Assembly (NCBI RefSeq): GCF_002362315.1
Contig: NZ_MTZV01000004.1
Span: 1,116,001 to 1,180,000, forward strand
DNA: 64,000 bases
Source of the DNA: Paraburkholderia acidicola
Lineage (GTDB): Bacteria > Pseudomonadota > Gammaproteobacteria > Burkholderiales > Burkholderiaceae
Direction of reading: 5' to 3'
Shown in pieces: positions 1-7,939 of the stretch. Below the pieces are notes generated by a model. The model was not told where the DNA came from and made no database searches. It saw only the letters and a program-made list of their open reading frames with translations. Numbering within the stretch: position 1 is the stretch's first letter; the number at the start of each line of letters is the position of its first letter. Made by a program: the position numbers and the translations under genes.

Positions 1-226
1 CACGCGCCACATTCATGACACGATCGGAACGATTGCCGTAGCTGCTGAAGCTATGGACATCGGGACGTGCGGCGAACGATCGGGGCGCGAAATGGGCAAA
101 GTGGCCACCGCCGCCGCCAAAGCCGCCGTGACTCATCATCACGGGTCTCGCATGGGCGAACGAAGCCAGGGCGACGAGAATCGCGCCCATTAACCACTGC
201 TTCGCTTTTGACGATACTGCTTCCAC
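1..226 (-). CDS. Small secreted Gly/His-rich protein, 3' end cut by window edge
   Basis: An open frame of 75 codons runs off the left edge. It starts at a GTG at 226 preceded by AGGTGG about seven bases upstream. Residues 1-26 form a signal peptide: a short basic N-terminus (SSKAKQ), a hydrophobic core (WLMGAILVALASF) and an AHA cleavage site. The mature part begins with a GGFGGGGGHF stretch and is rich in His, Ser and Arg, so the protein is probably exported. I do not recognise the family; small glycine-rich exported proteins of unknown function are common in Burkholderiaceae. An in-frame ATG at codon 13 would leave too short an N-region for a good signal peptide. Confidence 0.55.
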   Translation of the reverse strand, partial: MEAVSSKAKQWLMGAILVALASFAHARPVMMSHGGFGGGGGHFAHFAPRSFAARPDVHSFSSYGNRSDRVMNVAR

Positions 227-410
227 GGCAATCCACCTGCCCGACGACCCGCCCAGACCCGCCGCTCGGGCGACAACGGAATCTGTCCGGAGAAATCACA
301 TCCGCTGCGCATTTTTCACATCCGCAGCTATCTCCGATGGCTCTGTACAGTAATTTATGGGCCCCCCTAAAACGTGTCGAGCCAAAAAGTGTTATGCCCG
401 CTGAACGGTT

Positions 411-425
411 GTAACACCGTGTTAC
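411..425. promoter_or_regulatory. Perfect palindrome, possible operator
   Basis: GTAACAC-C-GTGTTAC is a perfect inverted repeat with 7-bp arms and a one-base centre, a shape typical of sites for dimeric repressors. It lies 185 bp upstream of the secreted-protein start and 360 bp upstream of the transporter start. The cognate regulator is unknown. Confidence 0.35.
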
Positions 426-433
426 TGGGGTGT

Positions 434-465
434 TCTGGCGAATAATCAGGCGAATAACCGCCAGA
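434..465. repeat. Inverted repeat enclosing a direct repeat
   Basis: TCTGGCG (434-440) and CGCCAGA (459-465) are inverted 7-bp arms. Overlapping them, GGCGAATAA occurs twice in direct orientation, starting at 438 and 450 (12-bp period, about one helical turn). The 12-bp period would suit cooperative binding of a regulator on one DNA face; function unknown. Confidence 0.3.
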
Positions 466-787
466 GAAAACACGCGTTGAATAGACGGATAAAACCCTCA
501 TCGCTTTTTAACCAGAAACGCTTCCAGTAAAAACTACGCCCTCGTTTTTAAACCAAACGGAAAGATAAAACCGCCACTGATAGCGGCTCCGGACCGGCGG
601 CGATCGATAAAGGCAACCAGACCTGTCTCATGCCCGTAAGTCATCAATCAATGCCTCAAATGAATTTGCATTTTCAATCGCTTTGCCGGGACAATAGCCG
701 CACCTGAGCGTGCGTAACACGCGTCGTTGTCGTTGCGTCGCTACGACACTGCGGCAATTCAAGCACCACCGTATTGAGATTCCAAAG

Positions 788-1813
788 ATGGCCCGCCCGA
801 AACTGCTTCCCGACAACTTCACGCTGTGCCTCATCGGCACCGTGATCTTCGCCAGCCTGGTGCCCGTACACGGCCAGGCCGGTGTCGCGTTCAACTGGCT
901 GACGAACGTCGCCATCGGCCTGCTGTTCTTCCTGCACGGCGCCAAGCTGTCGCGCGAAGCGATCGTGGCGGGAGCGACGCACTGGCGCCTGCACCTCGTC
1001 GTACTGCTCAGCACGTTCGCGCTGTTTCCGCTGCTCGGCCTCGCGCTCAAACCGCTCCTTTCGCCGCTCGTTACGCCCGCGCTCTACGCCGGGGTCCTCT
1101 TCCTCTGTACGTTGCCGTCGACGGTACAGTCGTCCATCGCGTTCACGTCGATCGCCAAGGGCAATGTGCCCGCCGCGGTGTGCAGCGCGTCCGCGTCGAG
1201 TTTGCTCGGTATCTTCATCACGCCCGCGCTGGTCGGCGTGATCGTCACCAACCAGTCTGCCGGCGGCGCATCGCCGTGGCATACGGTGTGGAACATCGTG
1301 TTGCAGTTGCTCGTGCCGTTCATCGCCGGGCAGTTGTTGCGGCCGTTGATCGGCAACTGGATCGAACGCAATCGCGGCGTGCTGAAGTTCGTCGACCAGG
1401 GCTCGATCCTGCTCGTCGTGTATGGCGCATTCAGCGAAGCGGTGAACGAAGGCCTGTGGCATCACATTCCGCTCAGCGCGCTCGGTGGGCTCGTCGTGGT
1501 CAATGCGGTGCTGCTGGCGCTGGCGCTCGCGCTTACGATGTTCGTCAGCAAGCGGCTCGGCTTCAACCGCGCGGATCAGATCACGATCGTGTTCTGCGGA
1601 TCGAAGAAGAGTCTTGCCGCCGGTGTGCCGATGGCGAAGGTCATCTTCGCTTCGCATGCGGTCGGTGCCGTCGTGCTGCCGCTGATGCTGTTCCACCAGA
1701 TCCAGTTGATGGTGTGCGCCGCGCTCGCGCAGCGCTGGGGCGCGCGCGACACAAGTGGCGAAGGACGCGCGGCCGCGCAAAAAAGCGGCCCTGCGGCGGT
1801 GGCGCGGCGTTGA
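788..1813 (+). CDS. Bile acid:sodium symporter-like membrane protein (SBF-like family)
   Basis: A 341-residue inner-membrane protein with about ten hydrophobic segments, from LIGTVIFASLVPVHG near the start to VVLPLMLFHQIQLMV near the end. Overall pattern and length match the SBF-like (YfeH-type) branch of the bile acid/arsenite/riboflavin transporter superfamily: an N-terminal LPDNFT stretch before helix 1, the FFLHGAKLSREAI loop after helix 2, and a CGSKKSLAAGVPMAK signature near residue 275. The substrate of this branch is not established. I chose the ATG at 788 because the upstream in-frame start at 710 adds an Arg-rich segment unlike the family. The gene stands alone and is followed by a terminator. 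Confidence 0.85.
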   Translation: MARPKLLPDNFTLCLIGTVIFASLVPVHGQAGVAFNWLTNVAIGLLFFLHGAKLSREAIVAGATHWRLHLVVLLSTFALFPLLGLALKPLLSPLVTPALYAGVLFLCTLPSTVQSSIAFTSIAKGNVPAAVCSASASSLLGIFITPALVGVIVTNQSAGGASPWHTVWNIVLQLLVPFIAGQLLRPLIGNWIERNRGVLKFVDQGSILLVVYGAFSEAVNEGLWHHIPLSALGGLVVVNAVLLALALALTMFVSKRLGFNRADQITIVFCGSKKSLAAGVPMAKVIFASHAVGAVVLPLMLFHQIQLMVCAALAQRWGARDTSGEGRAAAQKSGPAAVARR

Positions 1814-1873
1814 TGCCGCGCCGGATGCGAACCGGATATTCATGAGCGCAGACCTTCCTGTGCGTGATCGATG

Positions 1874-1897
1874 AAAGCCGCCCCGTGCGGCTTTTTT
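1874..1897 (+). terminator. Intrinsic terminator after the SBF-like gene
   Basis: AAAGCCGC and GCGGCTTT form an 8-bp stem around a five-base loop, and the 3' arm runs directly into a T tract. It lies 61 bp after the stop codon. Confidence 0.85.
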
Positions 1898-2043
1898 CTT
1901 GCTGACGATCATTTCACCCGCAAAGGCGTGGGTTGTCGCCTCGGCCAGATGGCCTGGGCTGACCTGGAGGCCACGGCGCTCAACGTCGCTCCACCCAACC
2001 AGCAAATGCACCGCAACAGTGCGACGCTTCATCAAAGATTCAC

Positions 2044-2070
2044 TTAATTCGCCGCCATCCCCGCCGATAA
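2044..2070 (+). promoter_or_regulatory. Candidate sigma-28 (FliA) promoter for the chemoreceptor
   Basis: The flagellar sigma-28 consensus is TAAA, fifteen bases, GCCGATAA. Here TTAA (2044-2047), exactly fifteen bases, then a perfect GCCGATAA (2063-2070) precede the chemoreceptor start codon by 162 bp. The exact -10 octamer and spacing, upstream of a motility gene, make this a credible late-flagellar-class promoter with a long leader. Confidence 0.6.
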
Positions 2071-2232
2071 GCCGGACGTCTACCGTTTTCGGCTCTCTGC
2101 CATGTCCTCGCGGTCGTCTTTCTGTTCCGTCGCGCCGACCAGCGAAACGCTGATCGCGCGACGCGCAACGCCCGATTCCTGCAACGCCCCGCCATTCGCG
2201 TTGTCACCCGCGCTTCAACTTCCCGCACACAC

Positions 2233-3816
2233 ATGACCCGCCTTACCGTCAAAACCCGTCTGTATCTGCTGATGTCCGTCGTCGTTCTCGTTCTGCTCGC
2301 CGTCGGCGGCATTGGTCTGTATGGCGTCGCGCGTACCGATGCCGCGCTCCAGCAGATCTTCGAAGGCCGCGCGAAAGCGCTGCAACGCATCTCGTCGATC
2401 GACGATCTCGCCGCGCAAACGCACTACGCGATCAGCGATGCAGTGCTCGATCCCTCGGCGGCAAAAACGGCGGCGGTGGTCGATGCCACGCCGCGCAATA
2501 TCGCGAGCATCGATCGCTGGCTTGGCGAATATCGCGCGTATCCGCTCGACCCGCAGGAACGCACGCTCGCGAACCGCTTCGCCGACGACTGGGCGACGCT
2601 GCGCGACAAAGGCATCGCGCCTACGGTAGCTTTTCTGAAGGCGAACAATCTGTCGGAAGCGCAGTGGGTCGTCACGCAGTCGCTGGAGCCCACGGCACTG
2701 CGCGTGAAGCGCGAGACGTCCGAGTTGCGGCAATTACAGGTCGAATCGGCGCAGCGCGAATATGATCGCGCGCAGAGCGTCGCGCGAACCGTGCAGGCGC
2801 TCGTCGCCGCGTGTATTGCGCTCGGTGTGATCGTCGTCGGTGCGCTGTGCTGGACGATGGCGCGGTCGCTGTACCGGCAACTCGGCGGAGAGCCCGCTTA
2901 TGCCGCGGCGATCGCCAACGCAATCGCCCAGGGCGATCTCGCGATCGATGTGCGCATAGAACACGGTGCGCAAGGTACAACCCACAGCGTGCTGCACGCG
3001 ATGCTCGCAATGCGCGACCGGCTCGCCGCGATGATCGGTGCGATCCAGCACGCCGCGCACGGCATCTCGCATGCAACCGGCGAGATCGCGAACGGCAATC
3101 ACGCGCTCTCGCATCGCACCGACGAACACGCCGCCGGCATCCAGCAGACGGCCAGCAGCATGGAACAGCTCGCCGCAACCGTGAAGGCCAACGCCGATCA
3201 CGCGCGCGAAGCAAACGTGCTGGCGCTGCACGCGTCATCGAAAGCGGAAGACGGCAACGAAGCCGCCGTCGAGGCAATGAACCGCATGGAATCGCTGAGC
3301 GAGCGGTCGCAGAAAATTCGCAGCATCACCTCGGTGATCGAAGGCATTGCATTTCAGACCAACCTGCTCGCGCTGAACGCAGCCGTCGAAGCAGCGCGCG
3401 CCGGCCAGTCGGGCCGCGGCTTCGCGATCGTCGCGCAGGAAGTGCGGGCGCTCGCGCACCGCAGCTCGCAGGCGGCCAAAGAGATCTCGGCGCTGATCGC
3501 CGCGGTGACATCGGAGGTCGAGACCGGCACCGAGACGGTCCGCAAGGCGGGCAGCACGATCGTCGAGATGCTCGGCTCCGTGCAAAGCGTGGCCGCGCTG
3601 ATCGACGAAATCTCGCATGCCTCCGACGAACAGAGTTCGGGCATCGAGCAGATCAACCGGGCCGTGTCGCAGATGGATCAGATGACGCAGCACAACGCGT
3701 TGCTGGTGCAGAACGCGGCCTCGGCAGCCAACGCGCTGGCGGACGAAGCGTCCGTGCTGCGCGAGGCCGTAGCGATTTTCCGGGTCGGCGAAGCACCGGT
3801 TTTGACACTCGTTTAG
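2233..3816 (+). CDS. Methyl-accepting chemotaxis protein
   Basis: A 527-residue transmembrane chemoreceptor that would signal to CheA/CheW. A first membrane helix (about residues 9-29, [20 protein letters not shown]) is followed by a periplasmic helical ligand-binding region of roughly 155 residues (four-helix-bundle/Tar type), a second helix at about 187-207, a HAMP-like stretch ([20 protein letters not shown]) and a long cytoplasmic coiled coil. The hairpin tip is seen near residues 370-410 ([20 protein letters not shown]...[15 protein letters not shown]). There is no C-terminal NWETF-type pentapeptide for CheR/CheB tethering. The ligand cannot be told. A sigma-28-like promoter lies upstream. 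Confidence 0.95.
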   Translation: MTRLTVKTRLYLLMSVVVLVLLAVGGIGLYGVARTDAALQQIFEGRAKALQRISSIDDLAAQTHYAISDAVLDPSAAKTAAVVDATPRNIASIDRWLGEYRAYPLDPQERTLANRFADDWATLRDKGIAPTVAFLKANNLSEAQWVVTQSLEPTALRVKRETSELRQLQVESAQREYDRAQSVARTVQALVAACIALGVIVVGALCWTMARSLYRQLGGEPAYAAAIANAIAQGDLAIDVRIEHGAQGTTHSVLHAMLAMRDRLAAMIGAIQHAAHGISHATGEIANGNHALSHRTDEHAAGIQQTASSMEQLAATVKANADHAREANVLALHASSKAEDGNEAAVEAMNRMESLSERSQKIRSITSVIEGIAFQTNLLALNAAVEAARAGQSGRGFAIVAQEVRALAHRSSQAAKEISALIAAVTSEVETGTETVRKAGSTIVEMLGSVQSVAALIDEISHASDEQSSGIEQINRAVSQMDQMTQHNALLVQNAASAANALADEASVLREAVAIFRVGEAPVLTLV

Positions 3817-3820
3817 CGAA

Positions 3821-3923
3821 TTTTACTAAACAAAACATTTATCACAAGAGAGCCTGTATACGGGTATCTACGCGTATTGATCGGGTAGGTTTAGGGGTTT
3901 TCAGTCGACGTTTTACTATACAA
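3821..3923. promoter_or_regulatory. Two near-identical 13-bp sites upstream of the LacI-family gene
   Basis: TTTTACTAAACAA at 3821-3833 and TTTTACTATACAA at 3911-3923 differ at one base, lie in direct orientation 90 bp apart and fall in the 155-bp gap before the LacI-family gene. Each contains a TTTAC-TA/AA quasi-dyad. They are reasonable candidates for sites of the adjacent regulator. An overlapping -10 box is also possible, since the second site holds TACTAT. Confidence 0.45.
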
Positions 3924-3971
3924 TCCTCGACACCTGAAACCGCTGCGGCGCACCCGCGTCTGCCCTGATCG

Positions 3972-4958
3972 ATGACCACCACCATTCGCGATGTCGCCCG
4001 TGAAGCAAGCGTGTCGATCGGCACGGTTTCGCGCGCGCTGAAAAATCAGCCTGGCCTGTCGGACGCGACCCGGGTGCGGGTCGTCGAGACCGCGCGCCGG
4101 CTCGGTTACGACGCGGCGCAGTTGCGCCCGCGCATTCGCCGGCTCACGTTTCTGCTGCATCGTCAGCACAACAACTTCACGACCACACCGTTCTTCTCGC
4201 ACGTGCTGCACGGCGTCGAGGATGCGTGTCGCGAACGCGGCATCGTGCCGTCGCTGCTCACCGCGGGCCCAACCGAAGACGTCGTGCAGCAGATGCGCGT
4301 ACACGCGCCCGATGCCATCGCAGTAGCCGGTTTCGTCGAACCCGAAACGCTGGCAACGCTGGTCGCGATGCAACGCCCGCTCGTGCTGATCGACCTGTGG
4401 GCACACGGGCTGCGCTCGGTGAATCTCGACAACGCAGCCGGCGCGGCGCTCGCGATGCAGCATCTGTTCGAACTGAAGCGCAAGCGCATCGCGTTTATCG
4501 GCGGATCGCTTGCGCACTTCAGTATTGCGGAGCGTGCGCTCGGCTACCGGCGCGCGTTTTTCGAAGCGGGCCTGTTGTTCGACCCGTCGCTCGAAGCACC
4601 GATCGACGCCGGCCTCGATCCGGACACCGGCGCCGCGCTCGCCATGCAGCGTCTGCTCGACGCGCCCGGTCCGCGGCCCGACGCAGTCTTTGCCTATAAC
4701 GACGCCGCCGCGCTCGCCGCGCTGCGCGTCTGCCTTGCACGTGGGCTACGCGTGCCGCAAGACATCGCGATCGTCGGTTTCGACGATATCCCTGCCGCAG
4801 CACACGCCACCCCGCCGCTGTCGACCATCGCCGTCGACAAGGAAGCGCTCGGGCGACGCGGCGTTGAACTGCTGCTTGCCGACTCGCCAGCCGAACTCGA
4901 AATCCGCTTACCCGTCCACCTGATTACCCGCGCCAGCACTTCAGTGAACAAGCCATGA
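3972..4958 (+). CDS. LacI-family transcriptional regulator of the sugar operon
   Basis: A 328-residue repressor. Residues 1-50 are the LacI helix-turn-helix with hinge (TIRDVAREASVSIGTVSRAL, then NQPGLSDATRVRVVETARRLGY). Residues 60-325 form a periplasmic-binding-protein-like effector domain with typical features such as RKRIAFIGG, PDAVFAYNDAAALAAL and DIAIVGFDDIPAA followed by TPPLSTIAVDKEALGRRGVELL. It overlaps the next gene by ATGA, so it is co-transcribed with the epimerase and kinase genes and probably autoregulates the operon. The effector is inferred to be a hexose or hexose phosphate, mannose or fructose being likely from the enzymes. Confidence 0.93.
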   Translation: MTTTIRDVAREASVSIGTVSRALKNQPGLSDATRVRVVETARRLGYDAAQLRPRIRRLTFLLHRQHNNFTTTPFFSHVLHGVEDACRERGIVPSLLTAGPTEDVVQQMRVHAPDAIAVAGFVEPETLATLVAMQRPLVLIDLWAHGLRSVNLDNAAGAALAMQHLFELKRKRIAFIGGSLAHFSIAERALGYRRAFFEAGLLFDPSLEAPIDAGLDPDTGAALAMQRLLDAPGPRPDAVFAYNDAAALAALRVCLARGLRVPQDIAIVGFDDIPAAAHATPPLSTIAVDKEALGRRGVELLLADSPAELEIRLPVHLITRASTSVNKP

Positions 4959-6262
4959 CGCAGACCGACACGCTTCACCCCACTCAATCCGCAGGTGCAC
5001 CGGTAGCCGTGCCGCCCGTTGCGAACTTTCGCGAGCGCGGCTTCCTGCTGTCGCACATCGAGGACACGTTGCGCTTCTATGCGCCGAACGCGCTCGATCC
5101 GACCGGTGGCTTCTTTCACTTCTTCCGCGACGACGGTTCGATCTACAACCGCACCACGCGGCATCTGGTCAGCAGTTGCCGGTTCGTTTTCAACTACGCG
5201 ATGGCGTACCGGCAGTTCGGCGATCCGCAGCATCTCGAGTACACGCGGCATGGGCTGCGCTTCCTGCGCGAAGTGCACTGGGACCCGCGGCACGAAGGCT
5301 ACGACTGGGAACTCGAATGGCGCGACGGCGAGAAGCACACGCTAGACGGCACGCGCCACTGCTACGGTCTCGCGTTCGTGCTGCTTGCGTACTCGCATGC
5401 GGCAATGGCCGGTGTCGAGGAAGCGAAGCCGCTGATCGCTGCCACCTTCGAATTGATGGAAAAACGCTTCTGGGATGCCGCTGGCGGTCTCTACGCCGAC
5501 GAAGCGACGGCCGACTGGCAGGTGAGCGGTTATCGCGGGCAGAACGCGAACATGCACACCACCGAGGCACTGCTCGCCGCCTATGAAGCGACCGGCCACC
5601 TCGTCTATCTCGACCGCGCGGAACGCGTCGCATCGAACATCACGCTGCGCCAGGCGAAGCTGTCGCAGGGACTCGTGTGGGAGCATTTTCACGCGGACTG
5701 GTCGGTCGACTGGCACTACAACGAGGAAGACAGCTCGAACATCTTCCGTCCGTGGGGCTTCCAGCCTGGCCACCAGACCGAATGGGCGAAGCTGCTGCTG
5801 ATCCTCGAACGGCACCGGCCGCTACCGTGGCTGCTGCCGCGCGCCATCGAACTCTTCGACGCCGCAATGTCGCGCGCCTGGGACAACGATCACGGCGGCC
5901 TGTACTACGGCTTCGGACCGGATGACACGGTCTGCGATCACGACAAGTATTTCTGGGTCCAGGCCGAGACGTTCGCGACCGCCGCGCTGCTCGGCAAGCG
6001 CACCGGCAACGAACGGTTCTGGGACTGGTATGACGAACTCTGGCGCTATAGCTGGACCTATTTCGTCGATCACCAGTACGGCGCGTGGTATCGCATCCTC
6101 ACGTGCGACAACCGCAAGTACAGCGATGAAAAGAGCCCCGCCGGCAAGACCGATTACCACACGATGGGCGCCTGCTACGAAGTGCTGATCCACGGGCTGG
6201 ACAGCGCGTCGGCTGCATCGGCTGCTGCAGTGACGCCTGTCGCGACCCTCTCCGCACGGTGA
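4955..6262 (+). CDS. AGE-family sugar epimerase/isomerase
   Basis: A 435-residue (alpha/alpha)6-barrel enzyme of the N-acylglucosamine 2-epimerase superfamily. Family landmarks: NRTTRHLVSSCRFVFNYA, the NANMHTTEALLAAYEAT histidine, FQPGHQTEWAKLLL with a catalytic-type His, DNDHGGLYYGF, KYFWVQAETFATAALL and the C-terminal YHTMGACYEVL His. Relatives include N-acylglucosamine 2-epimerase, cellobiose 2-epimerase and mannose/aldose-ketose isomerases (YihS, ManI type). Because it sits between a LacI regulator and a PfkB kinase, with ATGA and GTGA overlaps on each side, I infer a cytosolic mannose (or lyxose)-to-ketose isomerase feeding the kinase. The exact substrate is open. Confidence 0.88.
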   Translation: MTQTDTLHPTQSAGAPVAVPPVANFRERGFLLSHIEDTLRFYAPNALDPTGGFFHFFRDDGSIYNRTTRHLVSSCRFVFNYAMAYRQFGDPQHLEYTRHGLRFLREVHWDPRHEGYDWELEWRDGEKHTLDGTRHCYGLAFVLLAYSHAAMAGVEEAKPLIAATFELMEKRFWDAAGGLYADEATADWQVSGYRGQNANMHTTEALLAAYEATGHLVYLDRAERVASNITLRQAKLSQGLVWEHFHADWSVDWHYNEEDSSNIFRPWGFQPGHQTEWAKLLLILERHRPLPWLLPRAIELFDAAMSRAWDNDHGGLYYGFGPDDTVCDHDKYFWVQAETFATAALLGKRTGNERFWDWYDELWRYSWTYFVDHQYGAWYRILTCDNRKYSDEKSPAGKTDYHTMGACYEVLIHGLDSASAASAAAVTPVATLSAR

Positions 6263-7188
6263 ACCGCATGACCGATCCGACCACATTGCCCCAGTTCGTC
6301 TCCGCAGGCGACATCCTCACCGACCTCGTCCGTACCGATACCTCGAACTGGCTATCGGTGCCGGGCGGCGCAGGCTGGAACGTCGCGCGCGCGGTCGCGC
6401 GACTCGGCGTGTCGACCGGCTGCGCGGGCTCGCTCGGCACCGACTATTTCTCCGACCAGATCTGGAACGCGAGCGTCGCGGCCGGACTCGACATGCGTTT
6501 CCTGCAGCGCATCGATCGTGCGCCGCTACTGGCCATCGTCCACGAAACCCATCCGCCCACCTACTTCTTCATGGGCGACAACAGCGCGGACCTCGCGTTC
6601 GATCCGTCGCAATTGCCCGATGGCTGGATGAAGCAGGTGAAGTGGGCGCACTTCGGTTGCATCAGTCTCGTGCGACAGCCGCTCGGCGAAACGCTGGCCA
6701 CACTCGCCGCCACGCTACGCGCCGGCGGCGTAAAAATCAGCTTCGATCCGAACTACCGCAACCTGATGGCGCACGGCTACGAGCCGACATTGCACCGGAT
6801 GGCGGCGCTCGCCGATCTGATCAAGGTTTCCGACGAAGACCTGCGCCTCATCTTCAAGACCGACGACGAAGCGGCCGCGCTCGCGCAACTGCGCGCGCTG
6901 AATCCGACGGCCGTCGTGCTTGTCACGCGTGGCCCGGAAACGGCGACGTTGATCGACGGCGAGACGATCGTCGAAGCGAAGCCGCCGCGCGTCGAAGTCG
7001 CGGATACGGTCGGTGCCGGCGATGCATCGATCGGCGGATTGCTGTTCAGCCTGATGACTTCGCCGCAGCGCCACTGGAACGAGCATCTCGCGTTCGCACT
7101 CGCGGCCGGCGCCGCGGCGTGCCGTCATGCGGGCGCGCACTCGCCGTCGCTCGACGAAGTCGTCGCGCTGCTTTCTCAAGCCGCGTAG
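6259..7188 (+). CDS. PfkB-family carbohydrate kinase (probable fructokinase)
   Basis: A 309-residue ribokinase/PfkB fold kinase. The N-terminal substrate-binding signature is GGAGWNVARAVARLG (near residue 35). The C-terminal anion-hole/catalytic signature is DTVGAGDASIGGLL (about residues 250-263), with the catalytic Asp in GAGD. It starts at a GTG that overlaps the epimerase stop (GTGA); an ATG three codons on is an alternative. It should phosphorylate the ketose made by the epimerase with ATP in the cytosol; fructose to fructose 6-phosphate is the simplest reading. A small stem (CCGCAC/GTGCGG) sits just after the stop without a T tract. Confidence 0.9.
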   Translation: MNRMTDPTTLPQFVSAGDILTDLVRTDTSNWLSVPGGAGWNVARAVARLGVSTGCAGSLGTDYFSDQIWNASVAAGLDMRFLQRIDRAPLLAIVHETHPPTYFFMGDNSADLAFDPSQLPDGWMKQVKWAHFGCISLVRQPLGETLATLAATLRAGGVKISFDPNYRNLMAHGYEPTLHRMAALADLIKVSDEDLRLIFKTDDEAAALAQLRALNPTAVVLVTRGPETATLIDGETIVEAKPPRVEVADTVGAGDASIGGLLFSLMTSPQRHWNEHLAFALAAGAAACRHAGAHSPSLDEVVALLSQAA

Positions 7189-7305
7189 CCGTAACACGGG
7201 CCGCACCGCCTCCGTGCGGGCGGCTCAGAAAACCTTACGAAGTTACGCCCGGTCGACGCCGAATCATCGTGCTAGGATGGATCTCCCTCTTGCAGGAGAT
7301 GCATC

Positions 7306-7527
7306 ATGGACGACATCACCTATACCAAAGGGATCTACACGGCCACTGCAACGGTGCAGCCGTTAGACGGCGGGAAATATCGGGGCGTCGTAGTGCTTGC
7401 TCGCGACGCAGGTGATGAGCCGGAAAACACGCTCTACGAAGTGGAGTCGACCTCGTCCACGCCAGAGGAAGCTTTCGAAGAAGCGAAGGCGCTCGCCCAT
7501 CGCATCCTTGGCGAGATTGATCTGTAG
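7306..7527 (+). CDS. Small conserved-looking hypothetical protein
   Basis: A 73-residue acidic cytosolic protein with no signal peptide or membrane segment, started by an ATG with a strong AGGAG eight bases upstream. It begins with a beta-type stretch (YTKGIYTATATVQPLDGGKYRG) and ends in a charged helix (TPEEAFEEAKALAHRILGEI). Its pattern matches the next gene's product: G-I/V-Y-T near the start, a Trp/Tyr two strands later, and an A-H helix at the end. The two are probably paralogues. Function unknown. Confidence 0.75.
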   Translation: MDDITYTKGIYTATATVQPLDGGKYRGVVVLARDAGDEPENTLYEVESTSSTPEEAFEEAKALAHRILGEIDL

Positions 7528-7601
7528 TGTGCGAGCTGTCACTTGCGGGCGCGTCGCGCCGCATTTTCTGATCTGCTTTTCCTACATGGCTGGAGGCGAA
7601 G

Positions 7602-7847
7602 ATGGCTGAACAGCTCTTCCTCTACGGCGTCTATACGATCCACGTGCGCCCGCTCGAATTGCAGGGCTCACACTGGGACGCCGAATACGAGATCCGACAT
7701 CGCAACAAGGCAGTGAAACCGTGGACCACGGTCGGCGGCGATGCCGGCTATCTGGAGCAGGCCGATGCGATCGAATCCGCGCATCAGCAGGCTGTTGGAG
7801 ATATCGAGCGTGGTGCGGGCATTCCGAAGCCGCGCGGCTTTCCCTGA
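7602..7847 (+). CDS. Small hypothetical protein, probable paralogue of the preceding one
   Basis: 81 residues, soluble, started by an ATG with GGAGG seven bases upstream. The N-terminal half (YGVYTIHVRPLELQGSHWDA) and the C-terminal helix (QADAIESAHQQAVGDIERG) follow the order of the preceding gene's product. It lies 74 bp downstream of it on the same strand, so the two may be co-expressed and arose by tandem duplication. I do not recognise the family. Confidence 0.75.
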   Translation: MAEQLFLYGVYTIHVRPLELQGSHWDAEYEIRHRNKAVKPWTTVGGDAGYLEQADAIESAHQQAVGDIERGAGIPKPRGFP

Positions 7848-7939
7848 CCTGACGACCTACGCGGCGTGGCGCATGGCGGCTGTGGACACGCGTAGCCGGC
7901 GTGCTACGCTGTGCGCGTTTTCAACTTGACGGGCACGCG

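Larger units (their letters stand above)
227..787. other. 560-bp intergenic region between divergent genes
   Basis: No convincing gene is seen; open frames here are short and lack ribosome sites. The middle is AT-richer than the flanking genes and carries a perfect 15-bp palindrome (411-425) and, just after it, an inverted repeat containing a tandem repeat (434-465). It probably holds promoters for the divergent secreted-protein and transporter genes. Confidence 0.6.
1814..2232. other. Intergenic region before the chemoreceptor gene
   Basis: It contains a transporter terminator at 1874-1897 and a candidate sigma-28 promoter at 2044-2070. No supported gene is seen on either strand; the long minus-strand open frame crossing it is an opposite-strand frame of the transporter gene. 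Confidence 0.6.

Noticed and set aside
674..2035. 453-codon minus-strand open frame
   Set aside because: Arg/His/Glu-rich composition typical of the opposite strand of a GC-rich gene; the plus strand codes a clear membrane transporter.
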